Part shown: in pieces, positions 1 to 8,147 of the stretch
How positions within the stretch are numbered: the first letter of the stretch is position 1
How the letters are laid out: every line of letters begins with the position of its first letter
Assembly (NCBI RefSeq): GCF_002007205.1
Contig: NZ_LAZS01000009.1
Coordinates: 62,001 to 126,000, forward strand
DNA length: 64,000 nucleotides
DNA from: Ensifer adhaerens
Lineage (GTDB): Bacteria > Pseudomonadota > Alphaproteobacteria > Rhizobiales > Rhizobiaceae
Direction of reading: 5' to 3'
Made by a program: the position numbers and the translations under genes
The notes under the pieces: model-generated
Told to the model about the DNA's origin: nothing
The model's input: only the letters and a program-made list of their open reading frames with translations
Databases searched by the model: none

Positions 1-383
1 TTGTGTGGCGGCGGCCGCATTTTTGGCAACGGTCGCCGCAAGTGTCCGAAAAATAGTCGAGTATTCTGGTCGAGATAAGAAACCCTTTGTCTCGAAAGGT
101 ACTCCGAGTGGAATATTTTCGCGGAGCAACCACGCGCTGTCGCTTCGGCCGGATTGACTTTGCGGGCGGCGCAGCGGTCGCCGATCTCCAAACTCGGCGA
201 AGTGACGAAAAACATTTCAATCTCGCCGCACTTCGTTGAAATCTCCTTTCTCTATAAAAATAGTGTATAATGTAATCTGTCCGTCGTGGCCGGAGTTCGC
301 CGCGTGTTGCGGGGCGCCATGTGGGCTCCGCCGCCGGCGGGGCGATCTCCTCAAGTTTGCAGCGAGAACAGGAGAGGATTGAG
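1..383. other. Intergenic region upstream of the monooxygenase operon
   Basis: No convincing gene is seen here. The last 150 bases are AT-rich compared with the surroundings and contain a good -10 hexamer (TATAAT, 266-271) about 110 bases before the first gene. No clear -35 sits at 17 bases from it. A ribosome binding site (aggagagg, about 369-376) precedes the start codon at 384. The leftmost 200 bases may be the promoter side of a gene outside the window. Confidence 0.4.
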
Positions 384-1736
384 ATGACACGCAAGATCCG
401 GCTTGGAGCCTTTCTTCCCGGTGGCGGGCAGCATGTCGCGGCCTGGCGTCACCCCGACCAGCCAGCCGACGGGGCGACCAGCTTCGAGTTTCACAAGCAA
501 CTGGCGTTGACCGCGGAACGCGGCCTGTTCGACGCCTACTTTCTTGCCGACGGGCTGGCAATCGGCTTTGGCGGCGCGCGAGAGGGCGGCAACGCCCGCG
601 TCGCCGGCTTCGAGCCGGTCACGCTGTTTTCCGCCTTGGCGCCGCTGACCACCCATCTCGGTTTCATCGCCACCTCGTCGACGACCTATGAGGAGCCCTA
701 TACGACGGCGCGCAAGTTCGCGTCGCTCGACCTCATCTCCGGCGGCCGCGCCGGCTGGAACGTGGTGACGACGACGGGCGATCCGACGGCGCAGAATTTC
801 AACCGCGACACGCAGCTTCCCCATGCCGAACGCTACCGGCGCGCGGCCGAGCATGTCGATGTCGTCAAGAAGCTGTGGGACAGTTTCGAGGACGATACAT
901 TCATCCGCGACAAGCAAACGGGCGTCTTCTTCGATCCGGCGAAGCTGCACGACACCGATCACCGCGGCGAACACTTCAAGGTGCGCGGCCCGCTCAACAT
1001 CTCGCGCTCGCCGCAGGGGCATCCGATCATCGTGCAGGCCGGCCAGTCCGACGACGGCCGCGGGCTCGCGGCGGCAACGGCGGAGGTCATCTTCACCGCA
1101 CACCAGCACATCGAGACGGCGCAGGAATTCTATCGCGACATCAAGGCCCGCGCCCGCGGTCTTGGCCGCAATCCCGACCATATCCTGGTGATGCCCGGTG
1201 TCTCGCCCTTCGTCGGCCGGACGGAGGCCGAAGCGCGGGAGAAATACGAGCGGCTGACCTCGCTCATCGTCGAAGAGGACGGTATCGGCCTGCTCAATGG
1301 CCTGACCGGAGGGACGCTCGATCTTCGCGGCTACGATCTCGACGGGCCGCTGCCGCCGGCGCCGCCGACCGAGGGCATGAAGAGCCGGCAGGCGCTGATC
1401 CGCCAGATCGCCGACGAGAACAACTTCACCATTCGCCAGCTCTATCAGTGGATCGCGTCGGCGCGTGGCCATTACACGATCGTCGGTACCGCCGGGCAGA
1501 TCGCCGACACGCTGCAGGAATGGTTCGAAAACGAAGCCGCCGATGGCTTCAACATCCTGCCGCCATGGTTCCCGACGGCGCTCGACGACTTCGTCGAGCT
1601 GGTCATTCCGGAGTTGCAGCGTCGCGGCCTGTTCCGCACCGCATACGAGGGTAGAACCTTGCGCGAAAATCTCGGCCTGCCCGTTCCCGTCAACCGCTGG
1701 ACCGCCGCCCGCTCGGCCGTTCAGGCAGCGGAATGA
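384..1736 (+). CDS. FMN-dependent monooxygenase, NtaA/SnaA/DszA family
   Basis: This is a 450-residue luciferase-fold (LLM class) flavin monooxygenase. The family uses FMNH2 from a separate reductase to oxidise organosulfur compounds, nitrilotriacetate-like chelators or similar small molecules in the cytoplasm. The N-terminus (MTRKIRLGAFLPGG) and the internal SGGRAGWNVVT segment are typical of NtaA/SnaA/DszA/DmoA proteins, and the length fits. The reading frame is open further upstream, but the start at 384 has an aggagagg ribosome site and matches the family's N-terminus. It is followed 9 bases later by ABC transporter genes of the sulfonate/taurine type, so it is probably the degradative enzyme for the imported compound. 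The exact substrate cannot be told from sequence. No flavin reductase gene is adjacent. Confidence 0.9.
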   Translation: MTRKIRLGAFLPGGGQHVAAWRHPDQPADGATSFEFHKQLALTAERGLFDAYFLADGLAIGFGGAREGGNARVAGFEPVTLFSALAPLTTHLGFIATSSTTYEEPYTTARKFASLDLISGGRAGWNVVTTTGDPTAQNFNRDTQLPHAERYRRAAEHVDVVKKLWDSFEDDTFIRDKQTGVFFDPAKLHDTDHRGEHFKVRGPLNISRSPQGHPIIVQAGQSDDGRGLAAATAEVIFTAHQHIETAQEFYRDIKARARGLGRNPDHILVMPGVSPFVGRTEAEAREKYERLTSLIVEEDGIGLLNGLTGGTLDLRGYDLDGPLPPAPPTEGMKSRQALIRQIADENNFTIRQLYQWIASARGHYTIVGTAGQIADTLQEWFENEAADGFNILPPWFPTALDDFVELVIPELQRRGLFRTAYEGRTLRENLGLPVPVNRWTAARSAVQAAE

Positions 1737-1745
1737 GGTTCGATC

Positions 1746-2630
1746 ATGTCCTATGAAACCGTCAACACCTCGCTTGCCGCAGGCTTCGGGACGACGCGCC
1801 GCGAGGTGCACGCCAGGAGCTCGATCCCGCCAGTCGCGCATCAGAGGCCGCGTGTCGAGCCGCGCGGGCGGCGCCTGCTCGGCGCGATCGTCGCCCGCTA
1901 CGGCCTCGTGCTCGCGTTTCTGGCCTTCTGGCAGATTGCGAGCACCGTGGGCTGGGTCAATGCGGCGGTCTTTCCGCCGCTCGACGTGATCCTCTCTGCC
2001 CTTTGGGACGGCCTTGCCGGCGGTGCGCTGCTCGACGACATCGCCATCAGCCTGCAGCGATCGGGCATCGCCTTTGCCGCCGCCGTCGCGGTCGGCATTC
2101 CGCTCGGCCTGTTCATGGGGCAGGTTCGTCTCGTGGAGCAGGCGCTCGACCCCATACTGCAGCTTTTCCGCCAGACTTCGGCGCTGGCGCTTTACCCGGT
2201 CTTCATCCTCCTGCTTGGTCTCGGCGAAACGTCGAAGGTCTTCGTGATCTTCTGGGCGACGCTGTTTCCGATCCTCTTGTCGACGATTGGCGGGGTCAAG
2301 GAGGTCGACAGGAAGCTGATCGAGATGGCCCGCACCTACGGTGCCGGTTCGCTTGCCGTCTTCCGCCGCGTGGTTCTGCCCGCCTCCGTGCCTGCGATCT
2401 TCGTCGGCCTCAGGCTCTCGGCCACCACGGCGCTGCTTCTCCTCATTGCCGCCGAGATGATCGGCGCGAACAAGGGCATCGGCTTCCAGGTGATGAACGC
2501 CCAGTACAACTTCCAGATCCCGCTGATGTTTGCGTCGATCCTGCTGCTTGCCCTGCTCGGGCTCGCCGCCAACGCGCTGCTCGTTCTCGTCCAGCGCAAT
2601 CTCTGCCGCTGGTCTGCACCGAACGCCTGA
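1746..2630 (+). CDS. ABC transporter permease, SsuC/TauC-like
   Basis: A 294-residue inner-membrane permease with about six hydrophobic segments after a roughly 55-residue hydrophilic N-terminal extension. The cytoplasmic EAA-type loop that docks the ATPase is visible near residues 195-220 (EMARTYGAGSLAVFRR followed by VLPASVPAIF). This arrangement is characteristic of BPD_transp_1 permeases for sulfonates, nitrate and taurine. It lies 9 bases after the monooxygenase and 36 bases before the binding protein, so all four genes should be one transcript. The function is uptake of an organosulfur-like substrate, inferred from family and context. Confidence 0.9.
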   Translation: MSYETVNTSLAAGFGTTRREVHARSSIPPVAHQRPRVEPRGRRLLGAIVARYGLVLAFLAFWQIASTVGWVNAAVFPPLDVILSALWDGLAGGALLDDIAISLQRSGIAFAAAVAVGIPLGLFMGQVRLVEQALDPILQLFRQTSALALYPVFILLLGLGETSKVFVIFWATLFPILLSTIGGVKEVDRKLIEMARTYGAGSLAVFRRVVLPASVPAIFVGLRLSATTALLLLIAAEMIGANKGIGFQVMNAQYNFQIPLMFASILLLALLGLAANALLVLVQRNLCRWSAPNA

Positions 2631-2666
2631 CCGCCTTTTCCAACTCTCCCTCGAAAGGATATCGAG

Positions 2667-3650
2667 ATGACTTTCCATCCCCGCAATCTCCTTCTCTCGG
2701 CAGCAGTCACGCTCGGCCTTGCGGCACCGGCTGTTGCCGCCGACGCCGTCACGCTGCGCTATCTCGCCAGCCAAGGCGGCCTGTCGGCGCATGAGCTCGC
2801 CCAGGAGCTCGGCTATTTCGATGGTACCGGGATCACCATCGAGAGCGTCGGTTACGCCACCGGCGGGCCGGCTTCGCTGATCGCGTTGGCCTCCGGCGAC
2901 GTCGAGATCGGCAGCGCAGCAACCTCCGCCGTCCTCAACTCGATCATCAGCGGCAACGATTTCGTCGCCGCCTATCCCTCCAACGGCATCAACGACGAGG
3001 TGCAGTCGATCTTCTACGTGCTGGAAGACAGCCCGATCAAAAGCATCAAGGACATTGCCGGCAAGAGCATTGCCGTCAACACGCTGGGCGCGCACCTCGA
3101 CTATACGATCCGCGAGGCGCTGCATTCGGTCGGCCTGCCGACCGATGCGGCCAATCAGGTCGTCGTTCCCGGCCCGCAACTGGAGCAGGTTCTGCGCTCG
3201 GGCCAGGTGGATATCTCCGCCTTCGGCTACTGGCAGACGACCTTCGAGGGTGCCGCCCGCAAGAACGGCGGCCTGCGCGCGATCTTCGACGATACGGATG
3301 TGCTCGGCGAGATCGCCGGCGGTTTCGTCGTGCTGCGCCGGGATTTCGTAAAGGAGCACCCGGAGGCCGCAAAGACCTTCGTCCTGCAGTCGGCCCGCGC
3401 GCTCGACTATGCCCGCGAGCACCCGGCAGAAACGAAAGATCTTCTTGCCAAGACGCTGAAGGCGCGCGGTGAAAACCCCGATATCGCGCAGTATTTCCGC
3501 GGTTATGGCGTGCGTGCCGGCGGTCTGCCGGTCGAGCGCGACCTGCAGTTCTGGATCGACGTGCTTGTGCGTGAAGGCAAGCTCAAGCAGGGCCAGTTGG
3601 CGCCCAAGGACGTGCTCTTTGCCGTCGACGGCGCAGCGGCCAGCAACTGA
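2667..3650 (+). CDS. ABC transporter substrate-binding protein, SsuA/NMT1-like
   Basis: A 327-residue periplasmic binding protein. It has a clear Sec signal peptide (hydrophobic run at about residues 8-22, cleavage after AVAA), then an NMT1/SsuA-type fold beginning VTLRYLASQGGLSAHELAQE. Proteins of this class capture aliphatic sulfonates, taurine, nitrate or pyrimidine precursors. Its position between the permease and ATPase genes and the upstream flavin monooxygenase favour an organosulfur ligand. An aaagg-type ribosome site precedes the ATG. Confidence 0.88.
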   Translation: MTFHPRNLLLSAAVTLGLAAPAVAADAVTLRYLASQGGLSAHELAQELGYFDGTGITIESVGYATGGPASLIALASGDVEIGSAATSAVLNSIISGNDFVAAYPSNGINDEVQSIFYVLEDSPIKSIKDIAGKSIAVNTLGAHLDYTIREALHSVGLPTDAANQVVVPGPQLEQVLRSGQVDISAFGYWQTTFEGAARKNGGLRAIFDDTDVLGEIAGGFVVLRRDFVKEHPEAAKTFVLQSARALDYAREHPAETKDLLAKTLKARGENPDIAQYFRGYGVRAGGLPVERDLQFWIDVLVREGKLKQGQLAPKDVLFAVDGAAASN

Positions 3651-3659
3651 GGATCTCCC

Positions 3660-4430
3660 ATGAGCGATGCCCAAAACCTCGGCCGCGGAGAGGTGACGAT
3701 CCGTCACCTCTCCAAGTCCTACCGCCTGAACGGCGCGCCATTGCCCGTTCTGAGGAACATCAACCTCCATATCCGCTCCGGCGAGACACTTGCCATCGTC
3801 GGCGCCAGCGGTTCGGGAAAGACGACCTTGCTCAGGGTGCTGGCGGGGCTCGAAGATCCGGATGATGGTGAAGTGCTGATCGATGGCAAGCTGACGCGAG
3901 GCGTCGGCACCGACCGGGCGGTGATCTTCCAGGAGCCGCGGCTTTTGCCCTGGTTGACCGTACTCGACAATGTCGGCTTCGGGCTGGAGACGCGTGGTCT
4001 CTCCCGAGCGGAGGCGCGGGATCGGGCGCGGCGCTACGTCCAGCTGGTCGGCCTGCAACCGTTCGAAGGCGCCTATCCGCGGCAACTGTCGGGCGGCATG
4101 GCCCAGCGCGTCGGCATTGCCCGCGCGCTCGCGGTCCAGCCCGAAATCCTGCTGCTCGACGAACCGCTGGGTGCGCTAGACGCCATGACCAAGATCAGCA
4201 TGCAGCAGGAGCTCGCACGCATCTGGCGCGACGAGGACGTGACGACGGTGCTCGTCACCCACGACCTCGAGGAGGCGATCTATCTCGCCGATCGCATCCT
4301 CATCCTGCCGCGCGAAAAGGGCGGCGAACCCCGGTTGATCGAGATCGACCTGCCGCGGCCGCGCGATCGCAGCGCCCGCGCGTTCGTGCGACAGCGCGAA
4401 GAACTGCTCGGCGTCTTCGGACTGCACTAA
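3660..4430 (+). CDS. ABC transporter ATP-binding protein, SsuB/TauB-like
   Basis: A 256-residue ATPase energising the transporter above. Walker A (GASGSGKT) is near residue 47, the Q-loop reads FQEPRLLPW, the signature is LSGGMAQR, and Walker B plus D-loop read LLLDEPLGALD. The FQEPRLLPW Q-loop and the length are typical of nitrate/sulfonate/taurine ATPases. It starts 9 bases after the binding-protein gene and ends the operon. A 112-base gap follows without an obvious strong terminator. Confidence 0.92.
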   Translation: MSDAQNLGRGEVTIRHLSKSYRLNGAPLPVLRNINLHIRSGETLAIVGASGSGKTTLLRVLAGLEDPDDGEVLIDGKLTRGVGTDRAVIFQEPRLLPWLTVLDNVGFGLETRGLSRAEARDRARRYVQLVGLQPFEGAYPRQLSGGMAQRVGIARALAVQPEILLLDEPLGALDAMTKISMQQELARIWRDEDVTTVLVTHDLEEAIYLADRILILPREKGGEPRLIEIDLPRPRDRSARAFVRQREELLGVFGLH

Positions 4431-4542
4431 GGCCGCTTGCGGAACGGTTGCAGCGATCACGCGTTATTCTGTCGCAATCCGCATCCACCGGGGGCGACGC
4501 TGCCCGGTGGGCCGGATGCCGAGCCGAGACAGGAGCAACGTC

Positions 4543-4926
4543 ATGAAGCTTTCGAAGGGAATGCAATTCGCCGCAATCGTTCTTGCCCTTGGCACGGCAG
4601 CACCGGCGCTCGCCAACGGCTTCTACACCGGCATCGATCCGCACAATCCGCCGGGCACCCAGAACCGGGTTCTCTACGGGCAACCCTACTATGTCGAACC
4701 CGCGCCCGGCCCGGTCTATGTAGAGCCCGCACCGCAGGTCTACGTCGACCCGATGCCGACCGGCAGCATCTATGTCGACCCGTATGTCGACCCGGCGCCG
4801 GGCTACATCTATCGCCCGCCGCCACGCACGTTGGGTGACGCCCGCCAGCGCTATACGGGTGAGTACCAGAGCGGCGGACAGGGCGACTACTATCTGGGCG
4901 TCGCACATCCGCCGCAGGTTCCTTGA
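4543..4926 (+). CDS. Small secreted Tyr/Pro-rich protein of unknown function
   Basis: A 127-residue protein with a signal peptide (MKLSKGMQFAAIVLALG to about residue 25, cleavage after ALA). The mature part contains short imperfect repeats of the form YVEPAP/YVDPxP at about residues 45-90. This low-complexity Pro/Tyr pattern suggests an unstructured periplasmic or envelope protein. The start at 4543 is chosen because it gives the signal peptide and has caggag upstream, although the frame is open 12 codons further. I do not recognise a family. It is probably an independent gene, as it lies 112 bases after the ABC operon. Confidence 0.7.
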   Translation: MKLSKGMQFAAIVLALGTAAPALANGFYTGIDPHNPPGTQNRVLYGQPYYVEPAPGPVYVEPAPQVYVDPMPTGSIYVDPYVDPAPGYIYRPPPRTLGDARQRYTGEYQSGGQGDYYLGVAHPPQVP

Positions 4927-4946
4927 AGGAGCAGCTAAGTGAAGGG

Positions 4947-4966
4947 GCGCGGCCGTACAGCCGCGC
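4947..4966 (+). terminator. GC-rich hairpin after the small secreted gene
   Basis: A 7-base perfect stem (gcgcggc / gccgcgc) with a 6-base loop lies 20 bases after the stop codon. There is no T-tract, so it may be only a weak terminator or an mRNA 3' stabiliser. Confidence 0.4.
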
Positions 4967-5032
4967 TCCCGGCCGGGCGCCTGAATTCAGATGCCTATTG
5001 CAGATGCCTGGAGTTTGAGGCGTCGCCTGTCG

Positions 5033-6055
5033 CTAGCGCCAGCCAAGGGCCGGCGCGACGTGCTTGAGGATCGCCTCGATCACGTGGGCGTTGTATTCGA
5101 CGCCAAGCTGGTTCGGCACGGTCAGGAGCAACGTATCGGCCTCGGCAATTGCCTCGTCCTTCGCCAGTTGCTCGACCAGCACATCCGGTGCGGCAGCGTA
5201 GCTGCGCCCGAATATCGCCCGCGTCTTGTCGTCGATGAAGCCGATCTGGTCTTCCTGCTTGTTGCCGCCGCCGAAATACATGCGGTCGCGATCGTCCACC
5301 AGCGCGAAGATGCTGCGGCTGACCGAGACACGCGGCTCGCGTATGTGCCCCGCCGCCTTCCAGGCTTCCCGGTAGGCGCGGATCTGGTCGGCCTGCTGGA
5401 CGTGGAACGGCAGGCCGGTTTCATCGTCCTTCAGTGTCGAACTCTGCAGGTTCATGCCGAGCTTGGCGGCCCAGACGGCCGTGGCATTCGAGCTTGCGCC
5501 CCACCAGATGCGCTCCCGAAGGCCCTGGGAATGCGGCTCGAGCCGCAGCAGGCCGGGAGGATTGGGGAACATCGGCCGCGGATTGGGTTCGGCGAAACCT
5601 TCGCCGCGCAGCACGTCGAGCAGCACCTCCGCGTGCCGTCTCGCCATGTCGCTCTCGGTCTCGCCCTCGGACGGCTGGTAGCCGAAGTGGCGCCAGCCGT
5701 CGATCACCTGCTCCGGCGAGCCGCGGCTGATGCCGAGCTGCAGGCGTCCGCCGGCGATGAGGTCGGCGGCACCGGCGTCCTCGGCCATGTAGAGCGGGTT
5801 CTCGTAGCGCATGTCGATGACGGCGGTGCCGATCTCGATCCGGCTCGTCTTTGCGCCGACCGCTGCCAGGAGCGGGAACGGCGAGGCGAGCTGGCGGGCA
5901 AAGTGATGGACGCGGAAATAGGCACCGTCCGCGCCCAGTTCCTCGGCCGCAACGGCAAGGTCGATCGATTGCAGCAGGGCATCGGCCGCCGATCGCGTCT
6001 GCGACTGCGGCGAGGGCGTCCAGTGTCCGAAGGAAAGAAAGCCGATCTTCTTCAT
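5033..6055 (-). CDS. LLM class flavin-dependent oxidoreductase (luciferase-like)
   Basis: A 340-residue bacterial-luciferase-like monooxygenase. The start MKKIGFLSFGHWTP is the family-like N-terminus; the open frame extends 44 codons upstream, but that part has no family character. Features are the AEELGADGAYFRVHHFARQ region near residues 36-55, an IEIGTAVIDMRYENPLY strand-turn, and GGRLQLGISRGSPEQVIDG typical of the flavin site. The substrate is unknown. It stands alone on the minus strand and is convergent with the organosulfur operon. It could share the reductase or sulfur theme, but this is not shown by sequence. Confidence 0.85.
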   Translation of the reverse strand: MKKIGFLSFGHWTPSPQSQTRSAADALLQSIDLAVAAEELGADGAYFRVHHFARQLASPFPLLAAVGAKTSRIEIGTAVIDMRYENPLYMAEDAGAADLIAGGRLQLGISRGSPEQVIDGWRHFGYQPSEGETESDMARRHAEVLLDVLRGEGFAEPNPRPMFPNPPGLLRLEPHSQGLRERIWWGASSNATAVWAAKLGMNLQSSTLKDDETGLPFHVQQADQIRAYREAWKAAGHIREPRVSVSRSIFALVDDRDRMYFGGGNKQEDQIGFIDDKTRAIFGRSYAAAPDVLVEQLAKDEAIAEADTLLLTVPNQLGVEYNAHVIEAILKHVAPALGWR

Positions 6056-6195
6056 GGTCGTGTGCCGCCTGTCGAATGAAACCGACCGCTTCATGGCACG
6101 ATTCCAGTTCTGGATACAGACGGCCTCCGGTGACTTCGCCGTGAACGGCGGGGCGCGTCGATCCTGTCGCACCGCCGTCCTCAGCATCTTTCAGC

Positions 6196-6510
6196 TCATT
6201 GTCGCACCTGCAGCCGCGCCTTCATGTTCGGGTGAAAGCGGCAGTAGTAGTCGAAGGTGCCGGCCTTGCCGACCGTAAGCGTGGCGGTCTTTTTCGGCGG
6301 TATCACGACGTCGAAGTCACCCTTGGCCGTCGCCGTGTGGGCCATGACGTCGTTGTTCTGCCACTCGATCACGTCGCCGACGGCGGCGCTGATCTCGACC
6401 GGCGAAAAGACGAGCTTGTCGATCGTGATCCGGATGGTTTCCGCCTGCGCCGGCGGCACGGCCAATATCAACGCCAGGCCGCAAAGGGCACCAAGGCTCA
6501 GCGTCTGCAT
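6196..6510 (-). CDS. Cupredoxin domain protein (amicyanin/plastocyanin-like)
   Basis: A 104-residue exported blue-copper protein. The signal peptide covers residues 1-23 (cleavage AQA). The type I copper ligands can be assigned as His58 (MAHTA), Cys90, His93 and Met96 (C-RF-H-PN-M), which is the complete set. Small periplasmic cupredoxins carry electrons or bind copper. The gene starts 11 bases after the DUF4142 gene and should be co-transcribed with it. The promoter ahead of that gene matches the one ahead of the ECF sigma gene, so the cupredoxin is a likely member of the sigma factor's regulon. Confidence 0.88.
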   Translation of the reverse strand: MQTLSLGALCGLALILAVPPAQAETIRITIDKLVFSPVEISAAVGDVIEWQNNDVMAHTATAKGDFDVVIPPKKTATLTVGKAGTFDYYCRFHPNMKARLQVRQ

Positions 6511-6521
6511 CTTGGCGCCGC

Positions 6522-7043
6522 CTATTTCATCATGGCCGCGACATGCTCGGCATGTTGCTGATGACCCTGGAACAGCTTGAGGCCGGTCTCCAGCAGGTCC
6601 TTGAGCTCGGCATTCTTCGCGGAGGGAATGAGCAGGGTTTCAAGCGCGCCATTGACCTGCTTGTGGTAGGCTACCTCGTTGGCGACATAGGCCTTGTCGA
6701 AGTCGGCGCCGCTGAGCTTCGCCAGCTCTTCGCGCTCTTCAGTTGCCGCTTTCGTCAGTGCGCGGCTGGTGTCGTTGTCCTCGGGCGTCACCTTCAATTT
6801 CTTGACGAGATCGAGGGCCTGCTGGTTCACGGCTTCGTGGTCGCGCAGCATGTCGTTGGCAAAGCTGATGACCTCCTTGTCCTTCGAGATTTTCAGGGCC
6901 TGCTTGGCGGCTTCGATATCGATGACGCCGGCGGTGTAGGCGATATGGGCGATCTGCGGATCGGTGACCTTGGTGTCGGCCGCAAGGGCAGCGCCACTGA
7001 TGAGGCAGGCGAAGGCGAGGGCTGAAGTGAGGCGGGCATACAT
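6522..7043 (-). CDS. DUF4142 domain-containing exported protein
   Basis: A 173-residue protein with a signal peptide (cleavage near ALA at residues 20-22), then a helical DUF4142 domain of about 140 residues rich in Lys, Glu and Ala (EAAKQALKISKDKEVISFAND is typical). The fold is ferritin-like in predicted form. The family is periplasmic, its molecular role is unknown, and it is often linked to stress-regulated loci. It is preceded by a ggagt-type site and, 51-82 bases upstream, by an ECF-type promoter identical in layout to that of the sigma gene. It forms an operon with the cupredoxin. Confidence 0.88.
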   Translation of the reverse strand: MYARLTSALAFACLISGAALAADTKVTDPQIAHIAYTAGVIDIEAAKQALKISKDKEVISFANDMLRDHEAVNQQALDLVKKLKVTPEDNDTSRALTKAATEEREELAKLSGADFDKAYVANEVAYHKQVNGALETLLIPSAKNAELKDLLETGLKLFQGHQQHAEHVAAMMK

Positions 7044-7093
7044 CGGAAACTCCTTTTCCGGCGAGGCTTGCTGCCGGTCTTGGTGGATGACAC

Positions 7094-7125
7094 CCGTTGG
7101 ATGCGCGCCGCCCGCGAAGGTTCCC
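7094..7125 (-). promoter_or_regulatory. ECF-type promoter for DUF4142-cupredoxin operon
   Basis: Read on the minus strand, GGGAAC (7125-7120) is followed after exactly 14 bases by CGCATCCAACGG (7105-7094). The same two blocks at the same spacing precede the sigma gene at 7849-7880. GGAAC is the classic -35 core of ECF sigma factors. CGCATC and the following YAACGG would hold the -10 region. Confidence 0.75.
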
Positions 7126-7132
7126 GAAAATG

Positions 7133-7831
7133 TCAGCCTGACAGTCCGAGCCGGTTCATGACCGCCTCCGTCAGCCGGGCGCAGCGGCGGCCGGCAAAGG
7201 GGAAGGCGTTCAGGAGCACCGGTCCGACCTGGCGATGGATCTGCTGGCGCAGGAGCTGGCGGGCGCGGTGCAGACGGCTTCTAACCGTCTTCGGGTTGAT
7301 GCCGAGGAGGGCTGCGGTTTCCTCCACGCTCATCGCTTCGATCACCCGGGCGATAAAGACCAGGCGGAAGGCCTCCGGCAACGCGTCGGCGGCCTCTTCC
7401 ACCAGCCGCAGGATCTGCCGCTGCGCGAGGCTGCGTTCCGGATCGTCTGCGCTTGCGGCATTGGGAAAAGGCACGATCTCGGCGCCGGCCCCGTCCGTTG
7501 GAAGCGGAACCTCCCGTCGCGTCGCCGACCTGCGCAGGCGCCCGAGCGCCTCGTTCAGCACGACGCGATGCAGCCAGGTGGCGAGGCTGGCGTCGCCACG
7601 GAACGTTTCCAGATGTTCGAAGGCGCGCAGATAGGCCTCTTGCACCACATCCTCCGCGACGCTGTCGTTGCGCACGACAGCGCGTGCGATGCGAAAAAGC
7701 CGCTGGTTGTGCCTGGTCATGATGATCCGGAAGGCGTCCGGATCCCTGGCAAGCGCACGCTCGACGAGAGCCTCGTCCGTCAAATGGTCCGCTTCCGCCG
7801 TGGCGCGCATTGTCCGCAAAGCATCCTTCAT
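7133..7831 (-). CDS. ECF RNA polymerase sigma factor
   Basis: A 232-residue sigma-70 family factor of the extracytoplasmic-function type. Region 2 is at about residues 25-95 (DPDAFRIIMTRHNQRLFRIARAV, then EDVVQEAYLRAF and TWLHRVVLNEALGRLRR). Region 4 is at about 145-200, with the helix-turn-helix MSVEETAALLGINPKTVRSRLHRARQLL. The start is set at 7831, since a ggagg site lies 6 bases upstream. An adjacent ATG at 7834 and a frame open to 7870 exist, but the latter would run into the gene's own promoter. No anti-sigma gene is adjacent. The gene and the following operon share one promoter motif, implying autoregulation. Confidence 0.92.
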   Translation of the reverse strand: MKDALRTMRATAEADHLTDEALVERALARDPDAFRIIMTRHNQRLFRIARAVVRNDSVAEDVVQEAYLRAFEHLETFRGDASLATWLHRVVLNEALGRLRRSATRREVPLPTDGAGAEIVPFPNAASADDPERSLAQRQILRLVEEAADALPEAFRLVFIARVIEAMSVEETAALLGINPKTVRSRLHRARQLLRQQIHRQVGPVLLNAFPFAGRRCARLTEAVMNRLGLSG

Positions 7832-7848
7832 CATCCACCTCCAAACCG

Positions 7849-7880
7849 CCGTTAGATGCGGATCCGGCAAAAACGTTCCC
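7849..7880 (-). promoter_or_regulatory. Autoregulatory ECF-type promoter of the sigma gene
   Basis: On the minus strand GGGAAC (7880-7875), a 14-base spacer, then CGCATCTAACGG (7860-7849), ending 18 bases before the start codon at 7831. It has the same layout as 7094-7125 with a single T/C difference in the 12-base second block, while the 14-base spacers differ. That is what conserved promoter elements, and not a recent duplication, would look like. A start so close leaves a very short leader. Confidence 0.75.
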
Positions 7881-8048
7881 GAGAAAGCATACGTCTCGCC
7901 AGCGACAATCGGAATAGCAACGGGGGCGCGCTTCTAGCGGCGAGGGCGCCTCTTCGAGGCGGTATTTTCGCGCGTTTCCGCCAGCGGAAGTTGGGTCTTC
8001 TGGCGCTGTTCGCGCAGCGGTACGCGCAAGCAGTCTTTTTTTCTCCGG

Positions 8049-8072
8049 CCAGGGAACTGCGGTTCCCCCTGG
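8049..8072. repeat. Imperfect inverted repeat between divergent genes
   Basis: ccagggaac-tgc-ggttccccctgg forms an imperfect dyad with a two-base bulge on the right arm, about 75 bases before the start at 8148. A run of seven T lies just upstream. It could be an operator or a small structured RNA element, and no family is recognised. Confidence 0.35.
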
Positions 8073-8147
8073 CGAGTTTGAGGAACGGCGACCCCGGTAT
8101 GCAGGGGCGCGTACCGCGGTCGCATCTTCGCACTAGGAGAGACGACG

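Noticed and set aside
351..4085. 1244-codon open frame on the minus strand opposite the sulfonate-type operon
   Set aside because: It runs antisense through four well-supported genes, is rich in Arg/Asp/Gly as expected from GC-biased codon shadows, and has no domain or ribosome site.
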